From assembly GCF_032854445.1 (NCBI RefSeq), contig NC_088304.1, forward strand, positions 14,149,704-14,213,703: DNA of 64,000 nt, read 5' to 3'. The notes beneath the pieces are model-generated. The model saw only the letters and a program-made list of their open reading frames with translations, searched no databases and had not been told where the DNA came from. The position numbers were made by a program, and so were the translations under genes. This stretch comes from Liolophura sinensis. Lineage: Eukaryota > Mollusca > Polyplacophora > Chitonida > Chitonidae. Position 1 is the first letter of the stretch. Each line of letters begins with the position of its first letter. This document shows positions 10,145-24,900 of the stretch, in pieces.

Positions 10145-12149
10145 GTAAGTGAATATCCACATGTAGCATCAATTGCAAATTCAGATGATCATAGATGGTT
10201 ACCATGGATACTTTAATAGTTACTATGTCAGGGGCCTCCATCGCTCAGGTGGTTAGCACGCTAGTGCAGCATATTGACCAAGAAGCCTCTCACCAATGTG
10301 GTCGCTGTGAGTTCAAGTCCAGCTCATGCTGGCTTCCTCTCTGGCCGTAAGAGGGATGGTCTGTCAGCAACATGTGGATGATCGTGGGTTCCCCTGGGCT
10401 GTGCCCGGTTTCCTCCCACCATAATGCATGCTGCTACTGTATAAGTGAAATATTCTTGAATACAGCGTAAAACACCAATCAAATAAATAAATATATTTGT
10501 CAGACTTAAATTTTTCGAAAAGTTATAAAATCTAAAACTTGTTTTGTAATGGAAATGGTTGGCAAACATTTGAGTATAATGTTGACTGTTTGACCTACAT
10601 TTTGATACATGTACATGCTGCCACATTTCTTCCTTTATTTATTACATCGTCTTTTTGGCTGAATAATTTGCATTGACTTCGTGCTGAACAAAAATATATT
10701 TCATAAAAATAGTGAGACGGTAATATGAAAGGTGTTCGTCAACATTTTCCCTAAAAACAAAGCATATTGAAATATTAAAGTGATGTGTGTATGCCCTCTG
10801 GTTATCATCAGTATGCTATGATAGCGGCTGCCTATGAGTGAAATTGATATGCGTGTAGTATATTGCAACTTAATACATTCATGGCATGTAAGTGAATTTA
10901 GGAGACCTAGAGTATTCTTGACAGAATAATAAATATGCAGATGAGTAACTCCAAGGAAATTTATTTTGACGATCTCATCCTTTCGTTTTTAATTAAGTCA
11001 TTAAGTCAGGAAACTTACGCCTCCTCTGAGGAAAAACTTAATTAAAGTCGAAATATTGAGATCGTCATGGTGAATTTATTCGGAGTTACTGGCGTAACTA
11101 TTATGCTGAACGTGAGTACCTGTTCATTGGATCAACGCGATTGATAGAATCAAAATTAGGGTCAAACCATAAATCATTTCATGAAATTTTTTCACAGCTT
11201 GCCCTGCTGTCTGAACTGTAGTACAGAAGGGTGATTTTGTTTGTGATAAATTCAAGTGAAGTTATACGTGCAGTTTTGCTGTGAATAACAAAACATATCA
11301 AGTGTTTTTTTCAGTAAGTTAGGAAAAATTCATGATTGTGCAAAATTCCGTGAAAATTATGGGTGATTAACTGTAATATTCAAAAAATGGGACAGAGCCT
11401 GGAAAAAATCACCACCCTTTGCCTGGCATCTCACAAAACCTCTATGCACAGCCTGAATTAAAGCAGCAGTCACATGTAGATATTAGGGGAGTTTTGTGTT
11501 CAGACTTTTTATGGATGAAGGTAGAAAAAGCCCAACAGTATCATGTGACCTGTCAAAAATGTTAGGCAACTATTTTTGATCACGTTCCATAATAACATGG
11601 GTGCCTGGAAAAAGTGTCATAAAAAGTAATTTAGAGTAGACGAATGATGGAGAAACTTGAGATTCTGAACCTTAGTGAAAGGAAGGAGGTGTCATCTGTG
11701 CCCGTGAAAAGGGTGAGACAGTTGGTCAGTAAATCATTTTCAGCAAAATGCGGGCGCCTAACATTCTTGACCGTTCACGAGACACAGTAGGACCAACGTG
11801 AAACTTCCCTGTTGAGCTTGCATCCTCTTTGGTCAATAGCTGATCTTGTTCCATGATTTGAATCATTAGCCAGCAACTAGCACTGTATTGGTCTATTATT
11901 TCAAGTGACAAAGTTGTGATGGAACAAAAAAAAGTAATTTGACCTGTGTTTATAAACAAGGTAGAAATGATAGTTAATACATGGACTATTCAGATCTGAA
12001 ATTAGATGTCATTAACCTTTGGCGGGGCAATATTATGACCTGCAAAGGTGAAAATTTGTGTGGTTTTTATGTCTATGTACAATAAAATCTGTTGAGTACA
12101 TGCTGTGGTTTACATCTGGCAACTCTGCAAAGCAGTTAAACCATGATTG

Positions 12150-12193
<44 letters not shown>

Positions 12194-15100
12194 ACCCTTT
12201 CCAAACTTCACTGTAGAGAAGTAGAATCAGCAGTATTAAAATCAGCAGAACGTTGCACAGCTATCTTTCTGTGATCTCACAGTTTGAAGACCAGAACCCT
12301 TGGCCATATAATATGAGAACAATTGATTCCTATTTTCATTTCCCCACTCCCCTCCTCCCCTCCCCCTCAAACAAAGTCAGGAGGGGGTGGGGGTATACTG
12401 GAATCACCCTGTCTGTCTGTTCGTCTGTGAGTTTAATCCATGCAACTCTTTCTAAAGTACTACATGTATTTCCATGAATCTCAGCGTACATCTTCCCTAT
12501 CATCTGATCTTGTGCATACTGAAGTTTAGTTACAGTCGGGTAATTATTTTCATAATTATGGTGACGAATATGTAATAACAGGAGTTTACAGTACCTGAAT
12601 GGGAGTAATTATGAATCTTTTCATATACACAGAGTTTTCTCCTAAAGTATTGCACCAATTTCCCTGAACTTTGCGTATATTTTTGATTTTATCTAAGCAT
12701 CTGATGACAGTCTCGTTATTATTTTGTCTTCTTGGAAATGGGAGATGGAAGCGTGGTATTTCGGATATCTTGGTTCTAGTCTTTTGTGTAACTGGCCAAT
12801 CCAACCAACATAGTTTTGTCTTCAAAGTCATGTTAAAAATGTGCATTTATTGCACTGAAAGGTGATCTTTCTTGTGCGAAAAGGTTGAATAATTAGGGTA
12901 AATTATATTGTATGATTGTTAGTTTTATTGAAGTTTCCTTTTCATTGAAGATGTATTTATTTATAGATCACTGAAAATTTGATGATTTACATGATTTAGT
13001 AACGAAAATACCGTGTCACGAGACGTTAATAGGAATTGAAGAATTAAAATATATTTGCTTCGCCCACCAAAGCCTATCTATTCAAAACCACTGCATTTTA
13101 TTTTAGCAGGCAGGTGTCAACACATGTTACATATGTTACCAGAATACCTGTGTGATTCAACAACCTTATTTTCCCTGGCTCACAGAGGTTAAGCTTACTT
13201 TGCTTACTGTGGCTATTAGTTTAATGTACGTTATCATGTATTTATACAGACCCTAATTCCTCAAAATCTTCACATACGAAAGAGGCAAATGTTTAATTAA
13301 TGTACATGTTTAATTTGATTTTGAAGGAAACTACATTGGTTGGATCAGTTAATTTCGGGGCTTTAAGAAAAGTATAATTTTATCAGTCTACTCAGAATGA
13401 TGCCTTCAGAATATGCTTGAATAAACACTTTGCAAACATGCGAAAGGGTTGAAGAATTATGGCCCTCGTTGAATGCAGTAGATGGAATGGCCAGCACAGC
13501 CCAAGTCAGGTTTAATAAAAACATACCTCTAATCCAGCGACCTTCTATCTGATAAATACTGCGTGGTTGTTTCTTGACACATATGGTACACATTGTAGTC
13601 GTTTATATGAAATGTCTTCTGATGTCTGCATTTGTTTGTTTCTTTTTAGCCAAGAAAAGCTCTGTGTCCTCTGGTGACAAAAGGGAACAAAATACTGGCA
13701 CTGTGAACACAACATCTAGCAGTTTTAGGAAAGTCTCCAGGGCTGGGAGAACTACGGCTAAAGCTGTCAGTGAGGATTCTCAGCCTGAGAAGGCAAGAGT
13801 GAAGTCCGCTCTCCATGGAACCAGGACAGGTGCTGCTGCTGCAACTGCGTCCTCATCAGCAAAGGCATCCATAAAGGTCAAGCTTGCTGATTCCAAACAC
13901 CAACAGAAAAGTGCTTCGAGGCAACCAGGTGAAAGAGCAAAGAGTGCAGGCTCTGTTAGAGAACGATCGAAAGACTCCAAAACTTCTTCCGTGCCAATTT
14001 TGTCCGTAAATTCGGCAAAGAGAGCGAAAGAGACTTCAGGAATAAATATTAGTGGTGCCCGAAAATTGTCAGAGGACGTGAAAGAGTCTTCTCGCTCGCG
14101 AAGCCCGATAGAGAAAGCTGCTGACATCAAAACCGGTATTGTGCCAAAGTCTGCAAAATCTGCAAGTAATTCATCAAAGCAAGTTGCTTCACAACAGACT
14201 ACTCAAACAGCCAAAGCCAAAAATGCAGTGTCTACACATAAAATTGAGCCCAGTGGAGGCAAAGTGACAGGTAGTAAGTCCGCTGTGGTGAGAGCTACCT
14301 CAGATTCCATTGTTGTTGTTGGAGCCAGTGAAAACATCATCATTCCAAAGATTGTTATATCAGACGAAAGCGAATTGGACAATGAATGTGAACTTTCTTC
14401 GAGAAGACGACAGAGTTCTCCTGTGAGTCCTAAACAAGAAGTTCATCCCGTCAAACTTCAGGAGAAACAAAAATATTATCGTAGGAAACGACCAAAGGCT
14501 GTGTCTCCAATTCCAGAAGGTGATGATCACAAAATGGCCGCTGTAGTTGCCATGGAAACCGTTCCTGCAGTCAGGGAGGCAAGCGATAGTGCAGTAGAAG
14601 TGAATCCGACAACCAGTCACAATAATTCTAGTCAAAGTGGTGCAGACTTAGAAAGAGCATTTACAGATTTGCTTGATAATTTTGATGAAATTGGAGAAAA
14701 TGACGATGTGCAAAAAGATACTGTTCACTCAAGTGGGAAAAAAACAGATGGAGGCAATGTCATTGGAGATGAAATTTCTTGTGAGGAGAAAGGGCATGAA
14801 GTTCCTGGGCGGGCAAACCATAATAGTACATCTGATGAGGTGAGCATTAAATTGAAGATAAACTTCTTCCACATAAAACTCTTTGCCTTCAGTTTCTTCA
14901 CCGTAAGTGGAAAGGTCTGTCAGCAACCTGCGGATTGTCGTGGATTTTCCTGGGCTCTGTTGGGTTTTCTCCCACCAGAATGCTGGCTGCTGTCATATAA
15001 ATGAAATATTCTTGAGTACGGCGTAAAACACCAATCAAATAAATGAATAAGTAAATCAGTTTATTCAGCATGTTTAAACGCATGTATGAATCTCTAACCG

Positions 15101-18100
15101 GATGAGCATTATTTTGCGTAATATTTTATTTTTGCTACGTGTACTTTAAATTTTGAATTAAACAATCATGTATGTGTATGTACACATACCTGTATTAAAA
15201 TTCAGTGTGCCTAAATTCAAAAAAAAAAAATCAAGAAATTACATAATGATCCCCTATTTTGTCGTCGTAACACATGTTAAGATGTGAAATCTTTGGGTAC
15301 AGAAGTGCTCATGTACATCCAGATTTTAATCCTCACACTGGAAAAAGTTTACATGTGCAGCAGTTTTGTAAATCCATAAGCACCATGTTCATTCAAAAAA
15401 TTTTTTTCTAATATGGTCTCTGCCTTGTTTCTACATTTTGTGAAATTTTGTGACAGTTTGATAATCAACAAGGATGACACTATTAGTATTATTTTTTTTC
15501 TCTCTCTTCCAATATGAACTGTCTTTTGTAAATTATGTTTGTTAAAACTGACTATTATAAATATGTGTACATTATTTTCTGACACTCTGTGTTGTACTGT
15601 CCACAAGTGTCTGTATTATTTGTTATAGACACGGAAAATACCAAAATGAAGTAAGTATCGGATGAAAGACCATTACAAATTGTCAGTGAAAATAGTTTGA
15701 ATTATTTTTTTTCACAATTTGTTTAAAGCTAGTGAAATACATCTGAATATTTTATTCTATGGTGGGTTTTTTTTTTACCACAATGGGACCAGAAACGTCA
15801 CATAAGGTTTTAGCTAGTTAACATTTAATAACACTGCTACATTTCATCCTTCAGAATGCATATACGTATAGATCTATGAATGCATTCGCTGATTTGACCT
15901 TGAAACAAATTATTTCAGGCAATAAGTACAGATGTGAAGTAATCTGATCTTTTAAAACAATTGTGCTTGATTAGAAAAATTTCAAAAAAATAAATCCAAC
16001 TGCATGTATATTCCCGGACAGTTTTGAAATTGTCTTTCATCAAATATATACTTCATTTTAGAGTGGTCTTTGCCTTTAATGCCTATTTTTGTCATCAGTT
16101 AAAGGTTTTGACTTAAACTTTATTACATCTTTTTATTTCTCTTTCAGAAAGGGATTGCAGACAGCTGTGACTGCACAGAAGAATCCATCATGACAGGTAT
16201 TTTGTGGATGTGTTATTTGTGCTACATTAATTTTCAAACAGCGAGATGTAGGCAATTCCACAAACATATTTGGACAGAGGCTGGCTTGAGTTTGGGAATA
16301 CTGTCAAGGACAGTGTTCGCAGTATTTGGGATAAAATGTCATTTTGCCTATGGCTAAATGATGCATTTTGCCTGATTCTGGGAGTCCCATCTGTCGTAAA
16401 AAGTTGTGTGGAAGTTTGTTTAGCAGGTAGAATTATATCCTATTGGAAAAATGAAAACGAAAGTGCAACATCAAGCACCAATCAGAAAAAAAAAACAGAA
16501 ACAATTTTAACCTTAATGAATAAAAAAACAGTGTAATATATTGGGTAGATATGAAATAGTTTTCATTATTGTCACATTTGATAACAGCATTTGATAACAC
16601 AAATGAGCTAATAAAAATTGGTGTGAATTAATACTGGGTATTATGCATGTTTTGTACAGGTACATGTACAGCCATAATCACATTCACCGCAAAAATATGT
16701 CGTGATATTTTGTGCAAACATTTTGAGATTGCTCCTTGGCATTTTGGGGGTTGAGAGTAGAATGACACTGAGGTGGCTTATCTGAGTTAATTATGCCTGG
16801 AACACTGGACATTCTGGGGCAATATTCCCGAGATAATTCACAGCTTCACCCTCCGTGGTATTTTACACGGGTAAATAATGTAATTAGGGACAGTCGTTAG
16901 TGGCACATAAAGGTATATGTGCAGACTTTTAAACTGCTCTGTTATATAGCTTTGCTTCATGTAAGGCCGGACTGTGATGAGTTTCGTTGTACAGTAGTAG
17001 GGGTTAGCAGATTTGTTTTATAAGGGAAATTAGGCCCCTGGCAAACGTCATTAGTATTGTGGCACTGCCTCTTGTGTAAACACAACAGTTTAGATGTGAT
17101 TTTGTTTCTGCCTGGTAGCCCCTGTACCTGTGTCGTTTGTCATGCTGTATACACAAAGCAGGAGAGAAGATGGATTCAGTGTTTTGAGCTGTGCTTTGCT
17201 ATAGACATTTTGTTCATGCTTTAGATTTGGGATATTACTGTTCAAATCGGTGACATCACTCATGTGCTTATAAGAACCGGTACGTCTGTACCCAAAAGGT
17301 AATACGTTTTTATTTTTGGAATTTACCCAAAATATTCCAGGTGTTTGAGAAGATTGGGATGTACATAAATTAAGTCTACATAATTTAATTCTGATGGGGG
17401 TATGTTTATGTAGTTCACTAACCGAAAGCTATGGAACTTATTGAAACTTGTGTTAGGCTGTACTAGACACTTCTACATGTGTGCAGTGTAGTTTAATTTT
17501 TGCGCTGTTAACTGTTATTTTTTTTTGCTTGTATATTTTGTTGATATTTTACATCTTTGATATGGGATGATTACATCACTGATATGGGTTGTGTATCTCT
17601 CTGTATAATCGTTTTCCCCTGAAATTACCAAGACAATTTGGTGTTAAATCTGCGTACATTTATGTGATGATGACTTGATTTCTGCAATATTATTTCTTAA
17701 TCTTCGCCGTTCAGTCTCGTCGTCGTATGACTGAAAAATTGTTGAGCATGACGTTGAACCCCAATCACTCACTCACTCACTTATCGTTCGGTCCTAACTC
17801 AGATTAATTTATTTGTTTGATTAGTGGTTTAATATGCAGTGCTCCAGTATATTTCACTATGGTGGGAGGAAACTAACAACCGTCCATTAGTTGCTGACAG
17901 ATTTTCCCACATATGACCAATGAGGATTATCCAGCATGCGTTGGATTTGAACTCACAGCGTTCACTATAAAGGTAAATACCATAAATGTACTATATGTTT
18001 GTTTGTAGATCAAGGAGAAGTAAGCCTGCTATCCGACATGTCGGTCAGTAGTCCTGTTTTTGAGCCCACCTCTCCGCTTGTCACGGATGAAGGATTTGAT

Positions 18101-18896
18101 GTGGATCGTATCGGAGATGTGGTCATCGAGGAGTCAGAAGAAGGGGCATTAACAGCCACGGACGTCCAGGAACTGGACCAAGGTCAGCGCAAGGTTTCTG
18201 TGACAACGAAAAAGAATAGAACAGGAAGTGATGCTGAATATCAAGACAAAGAGACGACGGTCATTACCACTTTCGAATCCCCAGCTGGTACGAAGTATGA
18301 AGAGCAAGACGTCATCAAAACCAGGCGGAAACTCACGCCAAAAGGGTCGATTTATGTTAAAAGAGACACGGTTCGAACAAAACGTGCGCTCACCAGTACT
18401 GGAGAGCAGACGGTTGAAGAAGACCACATCGTGGAGACTGACAATAAGTCAGTGTCTCTTGGTAAATCCTGGGGGGATAAGACTCTGACTACGGTAGTAC
18501 TCAGCAAACCGACAAGACGCAATCGAGCAATCCCAAGCATCCAGGAGGAGACAACTGCTGCCAAACCTGCTGAGTCGTCAAGCAAAGAAGGTACGAATTA
18601 ATTAACATAGCATTTCATCTTATGCTTTGGGAGACCTTAGAATCAATTTAATGTGTTAAGAAGTTCAATGTTCTAAAAAGGAAATAGCAGTGAGACTATT
18701 ATTATCAGTCATGCCTCTGAAAACTGCATTTAAAAGTGCCTTTAATTATTTTGCTTAAACTGTCTTACATTGAATTAAATGCATTTACATGTATATGGAT
18801 TTAAATATCTAGGCTAGGCTGGACATCATAGCGGCACACCACTAGGCGTGTTGTGAATGGTCTTAGATTGGTTAATACATATACATATATATATAT

Positions 18897-18983
<87 letters not shown>

Positions 18984-21900
18984 GGACGTGGAAAGTTACG
19001 TCAGTAAATTCACAAACCCAGCAGATGTTTAAGCAGACAGAGCCAGCAGAATTGTCGTGGAATATGCTAGAAGCTTGGTAACGGTTCACCAGTAGTGAGA
19101 TAGTGGCATGCGACTAATGAGTTTTTTGATTCACAGGCATCCCAGATATAATCCTCGCCTTGGGGGATCAGGATGTTGATGTAGGTTCTATGGTGACCTT
19201 GAGATGTCAAGGAACTGGTGTCCCCAACCCTGAGGTCACATGGTATGCAGGGAGCAATGCTCTGACAGAAACAGCATATTTTAAACCATCGTTTGACGGG
19301 AAAACTGCTGAGCTGGTCATCACTGAGGTATTCCCAGATGATGAGCAATTGTACCGATGTGTGTTCAGGAATTGTCATGGATCTGCAGAGACAAGCTGTA
19401 ACCTCACTGTCACAGGTTAGTCACATGAATAACCTCACTGACACAGGTCAGTCACACGAGTAACCTCACTGACACAGGTCAGTCACGCGAGTAACCTCAC
19501 TGACACAGGTCAGTCACACGAGTAACCTCACTGACACAAGTCAGTCACACGAGTAACCTCACTGACACAGGTCAGTCACATGAGTAACCTCACTGACACA
19601 GATCAGTCACATGAGTAACGTCACCGTTGTATGTCAGTTGAATTAGTAAGGTTAAATCAGTTACTGTTGACTATTCAAAGAGTTGATTTATCAAGCTCAT
19701 TTTTAAGCAAATGAAGCTCTATATATTCCTGAAACAAAACCTGAGCCAGACATTTTCATAGCCAGAGCTGTTTTTTTATCCCAAGTTCAGTTTTTACACC
19801 TGAAGGATTAAATGCTTTGTATTAATCATCACTTTCTCAGGTGAAGTCCAGTCCAGGTATTAAGAAATACATGTATGCACTGAGAAACCTGAAGTACAAA
19901 ACTGTCAGTTTTCATTACTGAAATGGAATTCTTTGGATCCCTTTTGTAGGTTGAAGAGCAATGCTATTGAATATGGGACTTGACTACTGCCCGGCTTAAT
20001 TCTTACATTCATGTAGACAGGCATTTGAGCTTTATGCCTTTCCAAGTGCAATGCCATTGTGTTGGACTTCCATAAGTGTGACTACAATGCGCCTTTGGTG
20101 TCATTTTGAAGCAAAACGCCATTTGTATGCAGACAGTTTGTTGTCCCTTTAGCATGGCTTTCTTTGCATACAGTCTTGCCTTCGCAAAAAGGCGTTGTTA
20201 CAGGGAAGTAAGTACCTTAAACTATTACTTTTGGTGCTGGAACCTTAGACTTTTTCCAGTAGAATAACATTCTACCTTCCAAACAAACCTCAAAACAGAT
20301 TTCTAAACTCTAAGATTATAAAACTCCCAGTCTGAGAATTGGGCAAAAAATGTGCAACTTAGTCAGACGTAAAATTTTGGATCATTTATGGTAAATATTA
20401 TGCACAGATTTGCAGACCTGTTTATGGTCTGTTGGACACTTGTAATAAAATAAATGTGAGGTATGCAATTATAGAAGTATAAAATCGATACAGATTGTCA
20501 TTACAAATAAAAAAGATTTGCTTGTTATAGTTGAGCAGTTTTCACCAACTCATAGAATACCCATAAATTTGCCATGATTCTCGTGAATTGGCGTGTGAAA
20601 GCTTCCCATTTAATTAGCATAATGGTTAATTAGCATATGGAACTTTCTCCAGAGGCGCTTAATGGTTATCTTTTGTACTCATTTTAATCCGACTGGACAT
20701 TATTAAAGATTCCTGAGCTGAAATCCTAGCATCAGTGCAAGTCAGTTTAATACCACATCTACTTCATGTATTTTACCCATGTTGGGGCGTATTTTATTTA
20801 TGTTCAGTCTACAGAGGCAAACGTCGAACATTTCCCATGAATCTTAGCAGTTTGTCATTGTAATAATATGTTAATCATTTCTTTATTGGTTCATCCAGAA
20901 CCATACTTTTCTTCCACTCATAAACCTGATCACTGTCACATAACTGTAAAATTCTTGAAAATGTGGAAACACCCATCAATTAATCAATCCAATAGTCAAT
21001 CCAAAAGCAGATAATATATCGGCAGTGTGAGGTTAAATAAGTATTATTCATTCAAAAACTAAATTATTCTATGAAACCTGCACCTAAACTTGCCTTATAT
21101 TAACTTTTAAATCAGAAGATTAACATGCTGAAAAAGTCAAAAGGTGCATTAAGTTGTGATTGGGTTTTTTTTGTGTGATATATTCACAAAAATTTGTGGT
21201 TGCAAGACACAACCATACAATATTGGAAGATAATATCTGTATTAAGAACACAGTTACTTTGAGGAGAATTACCTATATGTATATGTGGGTTTGACTACTG
21301 GGTTAAAGTAAACAAAGGGTTTCCTCACAAAGAAATTTCCTCAAATTTGAAATACATGCACCATCACAATGTGTAGGGTTTAGTCCTGTAAAGTTAAAAA
21401 TTTCACACATTTTGTCTTAAGATATCATTTATGTGGTGGTCAGAATTTTTAATTTCTTGAGCCCCCCTACGCCCCCCCCCCCCCCTTCAAATTGCTTCAA
21501 TTTTTGGCTAAAGTCAGAAATGGCATGGTGAAATCCATCGTTTGTCAGTCACCTGAGAGTTTAATTTCCATGAGAATCTAGTGATATACTCGTAGAAACA
21601 GGTAAACAGTTGGGAAGAGTGCATTTCCATGTGCTGTGGTAAGGTGCAAGTAGAGGTATACTGTAGCCAGGTATGCTAAAAAAATTCACCTACACAGACA
21701 GTAGTTTAATGAACAGGTAACAGGTGTGCACTTTCTTAGCACTTTCGTAAAGATCAGGGAAAATTCCCGCCATGCAGTGTCCCACCTGCAGGTCACAACC
21801 ATTTTGTCTTCATTGGTGATAACACAGGGATGTCACACCGGTAGAACTCATTACCTCACCTGTTTGGTAGCCATGGTACAACCAGCCCCCTAGTGGGTCT

Positions 21901-24900
21901 GCCCCTGTCAGGAAGTCCTAGGTGTACACAAACCTGTGTCAGTGATGAGGCTGTTTGACAGGAATTGATGCATATAAAGAAAGACTAAGGCTAGGTCATC
22001 AGGTGTGCACGAATTAACAGTAGACAGGGTGAAGTCAGTATCACTGTATTTTTAGCTGGTATCAGTACATGTATATGTGTCTCTGTTTGCTGGCTGATTG
22101 AAGTGTTCACATCCTGGCTTTCAACATTGGTTATTTAGTTAACAAGGGGCCTGATATATCCACATAACACGGAAATTTATTTTTACTAATTATGTTGTAT
22201 TAGAATGTATTAATAGAACTCCCTTTTTATATCAGAGTAATGAATTAAATATGCAGACATACAGACTGTGTTGTAGTATTTTATATGACATGGTAAATTG
22301 TATGCGTATATATTGTATTTATTTATTTATTTGATTGGTGTTTTACGCTGTACTCAAGAATATTTGACTTATACGACTGTGACCATCATTATGGTGGGAG
22401 GAAACCGGGCAGAGCCTGGGGAAAACCCACGACCATCCACAGGTTGCTGGCAGACCTTCCCACATACGGCCGGAAAGGAAACCAGCATGAGCTGGACTTG
22501 AACTCACAGCAACTGCATTGGTGAGAGACTCCTGGGTCATTACACTGCGCTACCACACTAACCAACTGAGCCACGGAGGCCCCCTTATACATTGTATCAC
22601 TGGATACAATATACATTGTGATAACTATACATGACAGAATAATGTCGTGTGTTCAATTGTGCCAAAAATTTGATATACATATAGTACACATTTTGTTTGT
22701 ACTTTGCATACCTAATTCTTCTAATTTTTGTGACACCTGGTCTGCTCTTTTGAACATATATACATGTAATTAAAGCAGGAATATTTTAGTAGTTTCTTTT
22801 TTCACATGGTTAGGCCATTCATATATTTATTTTTCAAAAATCTTTCAAGAGAAATTTTATTTCTTTGCTTTCAGAACTAGTAATATCTGTTCTAAAATGA
22901 GAAAAATTAGGGTATAACTTCAGAATTGTACATGCATGTACACTCATCTGCTTTCACGATCGGGATAGAACCAAAATAAGGTTGATGGTTTAGGTTGTGG
23001 GTTTCCCCCTGGGGCTCTGCCTGATTTCCTCCCATCACTTAATACATGCGTTTGTAAGTGAAATTTTGGCATAAAGACACCAGTCAGATAAATACTAAAT
23101 TGAAGGTTTAAATCTCAATCAAACAAATGAGTACAGCATAAAACACCAATCAAGTAAATAAATCAAAGCAATCGAACAAATAAACATAGCATCTTTAGGT
23201 TGCGCAAACTATTTCATAGGAACAGATTGACTCTGAAGTACGCCGTGATATACAGCATGCGCATAGACGTACCAGACCATTGTGTCTGATATAACAGCCA
23301 CAGATTTGATGGACTTGACATTTCCATGACATTTGCATGACGGCTACTGCCAGACGCAGACCATCTAGCAGTCTAGTGCAGTCTAGCAGTCTAGATTGGG
23401 TATTGTTAGTGAAAGGACATGCACGTTCAGATTCGGGATTTATTTCTCAAATTGCTGTTGACACCTGACTAGAGGAATGTTAATCTGCATCTCACATGTG
23501 GCTGCAGTGTGTCCTGTCATCATAGCGACAGTGCTGCAAAGCTTTCTGAAGGTCTGAGCTACGATCAATGCAGTGTATTTAAAACCATGATAGTGCTTTA
23601 ATACGCAAAGTGGATTGACTTCAGGTTGTAATTTCTGTTGGCCTGGCTGTTGTCTTTTGGTCTGGCAGTTACATGTAAACAGATTCTAAATTGAAAACAA
23701 ACGAACAATCTATAAAGAATGCAAATATTAAAAACAACCTCCCCCCTCCAACCCCCAAAGAAAATATGTGTTTAGCAAAAAGAGCTGTGTGAAAGGAAAA
23801 TTGATACAGAAAGATGGTCAGAATGTCAAAAATGTTAAAACCCTTTAATACAAGATATGTAAAATAGGTAATTTACCGTACATGTAACTATGCATTTCAG
23901 CATCAAGGATATTTACATTATAAAAGTGATAAATAAATGAAAAAAAAAAACAAAATCTTAGGACCAGTGTATATGTATATCTATCTAAATACATGTACTT
24001 AGTTTAGAAATATGGACATGTAATTGTCCAGGAAGAGGCACAGGAAGTAGTGGATGTATTAGTGGACGTATTAGGGGACGTATTGATGGACGTATTAGGG
24101 GACGTATTCGGGGACGTATTGGTGGACGTATCAGTGGACGTAGTAATGGACGTATCAGTGGACGTATCAGTGGACGTAGTAGTGGACGTATCAGTGGACA
24201 TAGTAGTGGACGTATCAGTGGACGTATCAGTGGACATAGTAGTGGACGTATCAGTGGACGTAGTAGTGGACATATTAGTGGATGTGGACGTATTAGTGGA
24301 CATATTGGTGGACGTATTAGTGGATGTTGTAGTGGACGTATTAGGGGATGTAGTAGAGTAATGGACGTAGTAGGGACGTAGTGGTGGACGTAGTAGTGGA
24401 CATATGAGTGGACGTAGTAGTGGACGTATCAGTGGACGTATCAGTGGACATATCAGTGGACATAGTAGTGGACGTATCAGTGGACGTATCAGTGGACGTA
24501 TTAGCTGTGTATTCAGAAGCATATAATTCACATGTCCCTCTTGGTCTTGTTCAATTCCCCTTGTTTCTGTTCAGGTCTTGTTGTTCAGTCACTGTGTTCT
24601 TGATCTGTTCCCGTTGTTCACTTTGCCTTGTTCAGCTCTCATGGTTTTTGTTCATTTTGACTTGTACTGTTTGAGACCCTCTTTGTTTTTGTTTGTGCAG
24701 TACCTTTTTGTTTAGTTAAGTTCCCCCTTGCTCTTCAGTCCCCCCTTTCTCTTGTTCAGTTCTCCTTGATTCCTTTTGTATGTCTGTTCTTTTCAGTTCA
24801 CCCATGCTCTTGTTCCTTAGCGCCTTGTTCTTTAGTTCCCCCTTTTTCCTGTTCAGTTTTTTCTTGTTCTTCAGTTCTTCCTTCAGCCAGCAGCCTGCGA

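Larger units (their letters stand above)
10145..13649 (+). other. Intron 1
   Basis: It contains a SINE-1 (10227-10494), a foldback element (10944-11090), an (AT)n run (12150-12194) and two MITE-A copies (12776-12902 and 13249-13462). No further exon with agreeing phase was recognised. Confidence 0.65.
14840..16147 (+). other. Intron 2
   Basis: It holds a 5'-truncated SINE-1 (14904-15050) close to the donor and MITE-B copy 1 (15626-16079) close to the next acceptor. Nothing else was recognised. Confidence 0.75.
16197..18008 (+). other. Intron 3
   Basis: It contains a SINE-2 tail (17700-17780) and a reversed SINE-1 fragment (17808-17962) that ends 46 bases before the exon 4 acceptor. The rest is unremarkable. 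Confidence 0.7.

Noticed and set aside
13574-13649. Hydrophobic N-terminus ([14 protein letters not shown]) that could be a signal peptide on the large open frame
   Set aside because: A strong acceptor at 13649/13650 and phase agreement with the ATG exon at 10108 show that this stretch is intron read-through.
18857-19089. Open frames rich in YIYIYI/IHIYIY on both strands
   Set aside because: They are translations of an (AT)n microsatellite.
24004-24531. 175-residue minus-strand open frame rich in TSTDTST
   Set aside because: It is the translation of a 12-bp minisatellite; the plus strand is equally open.
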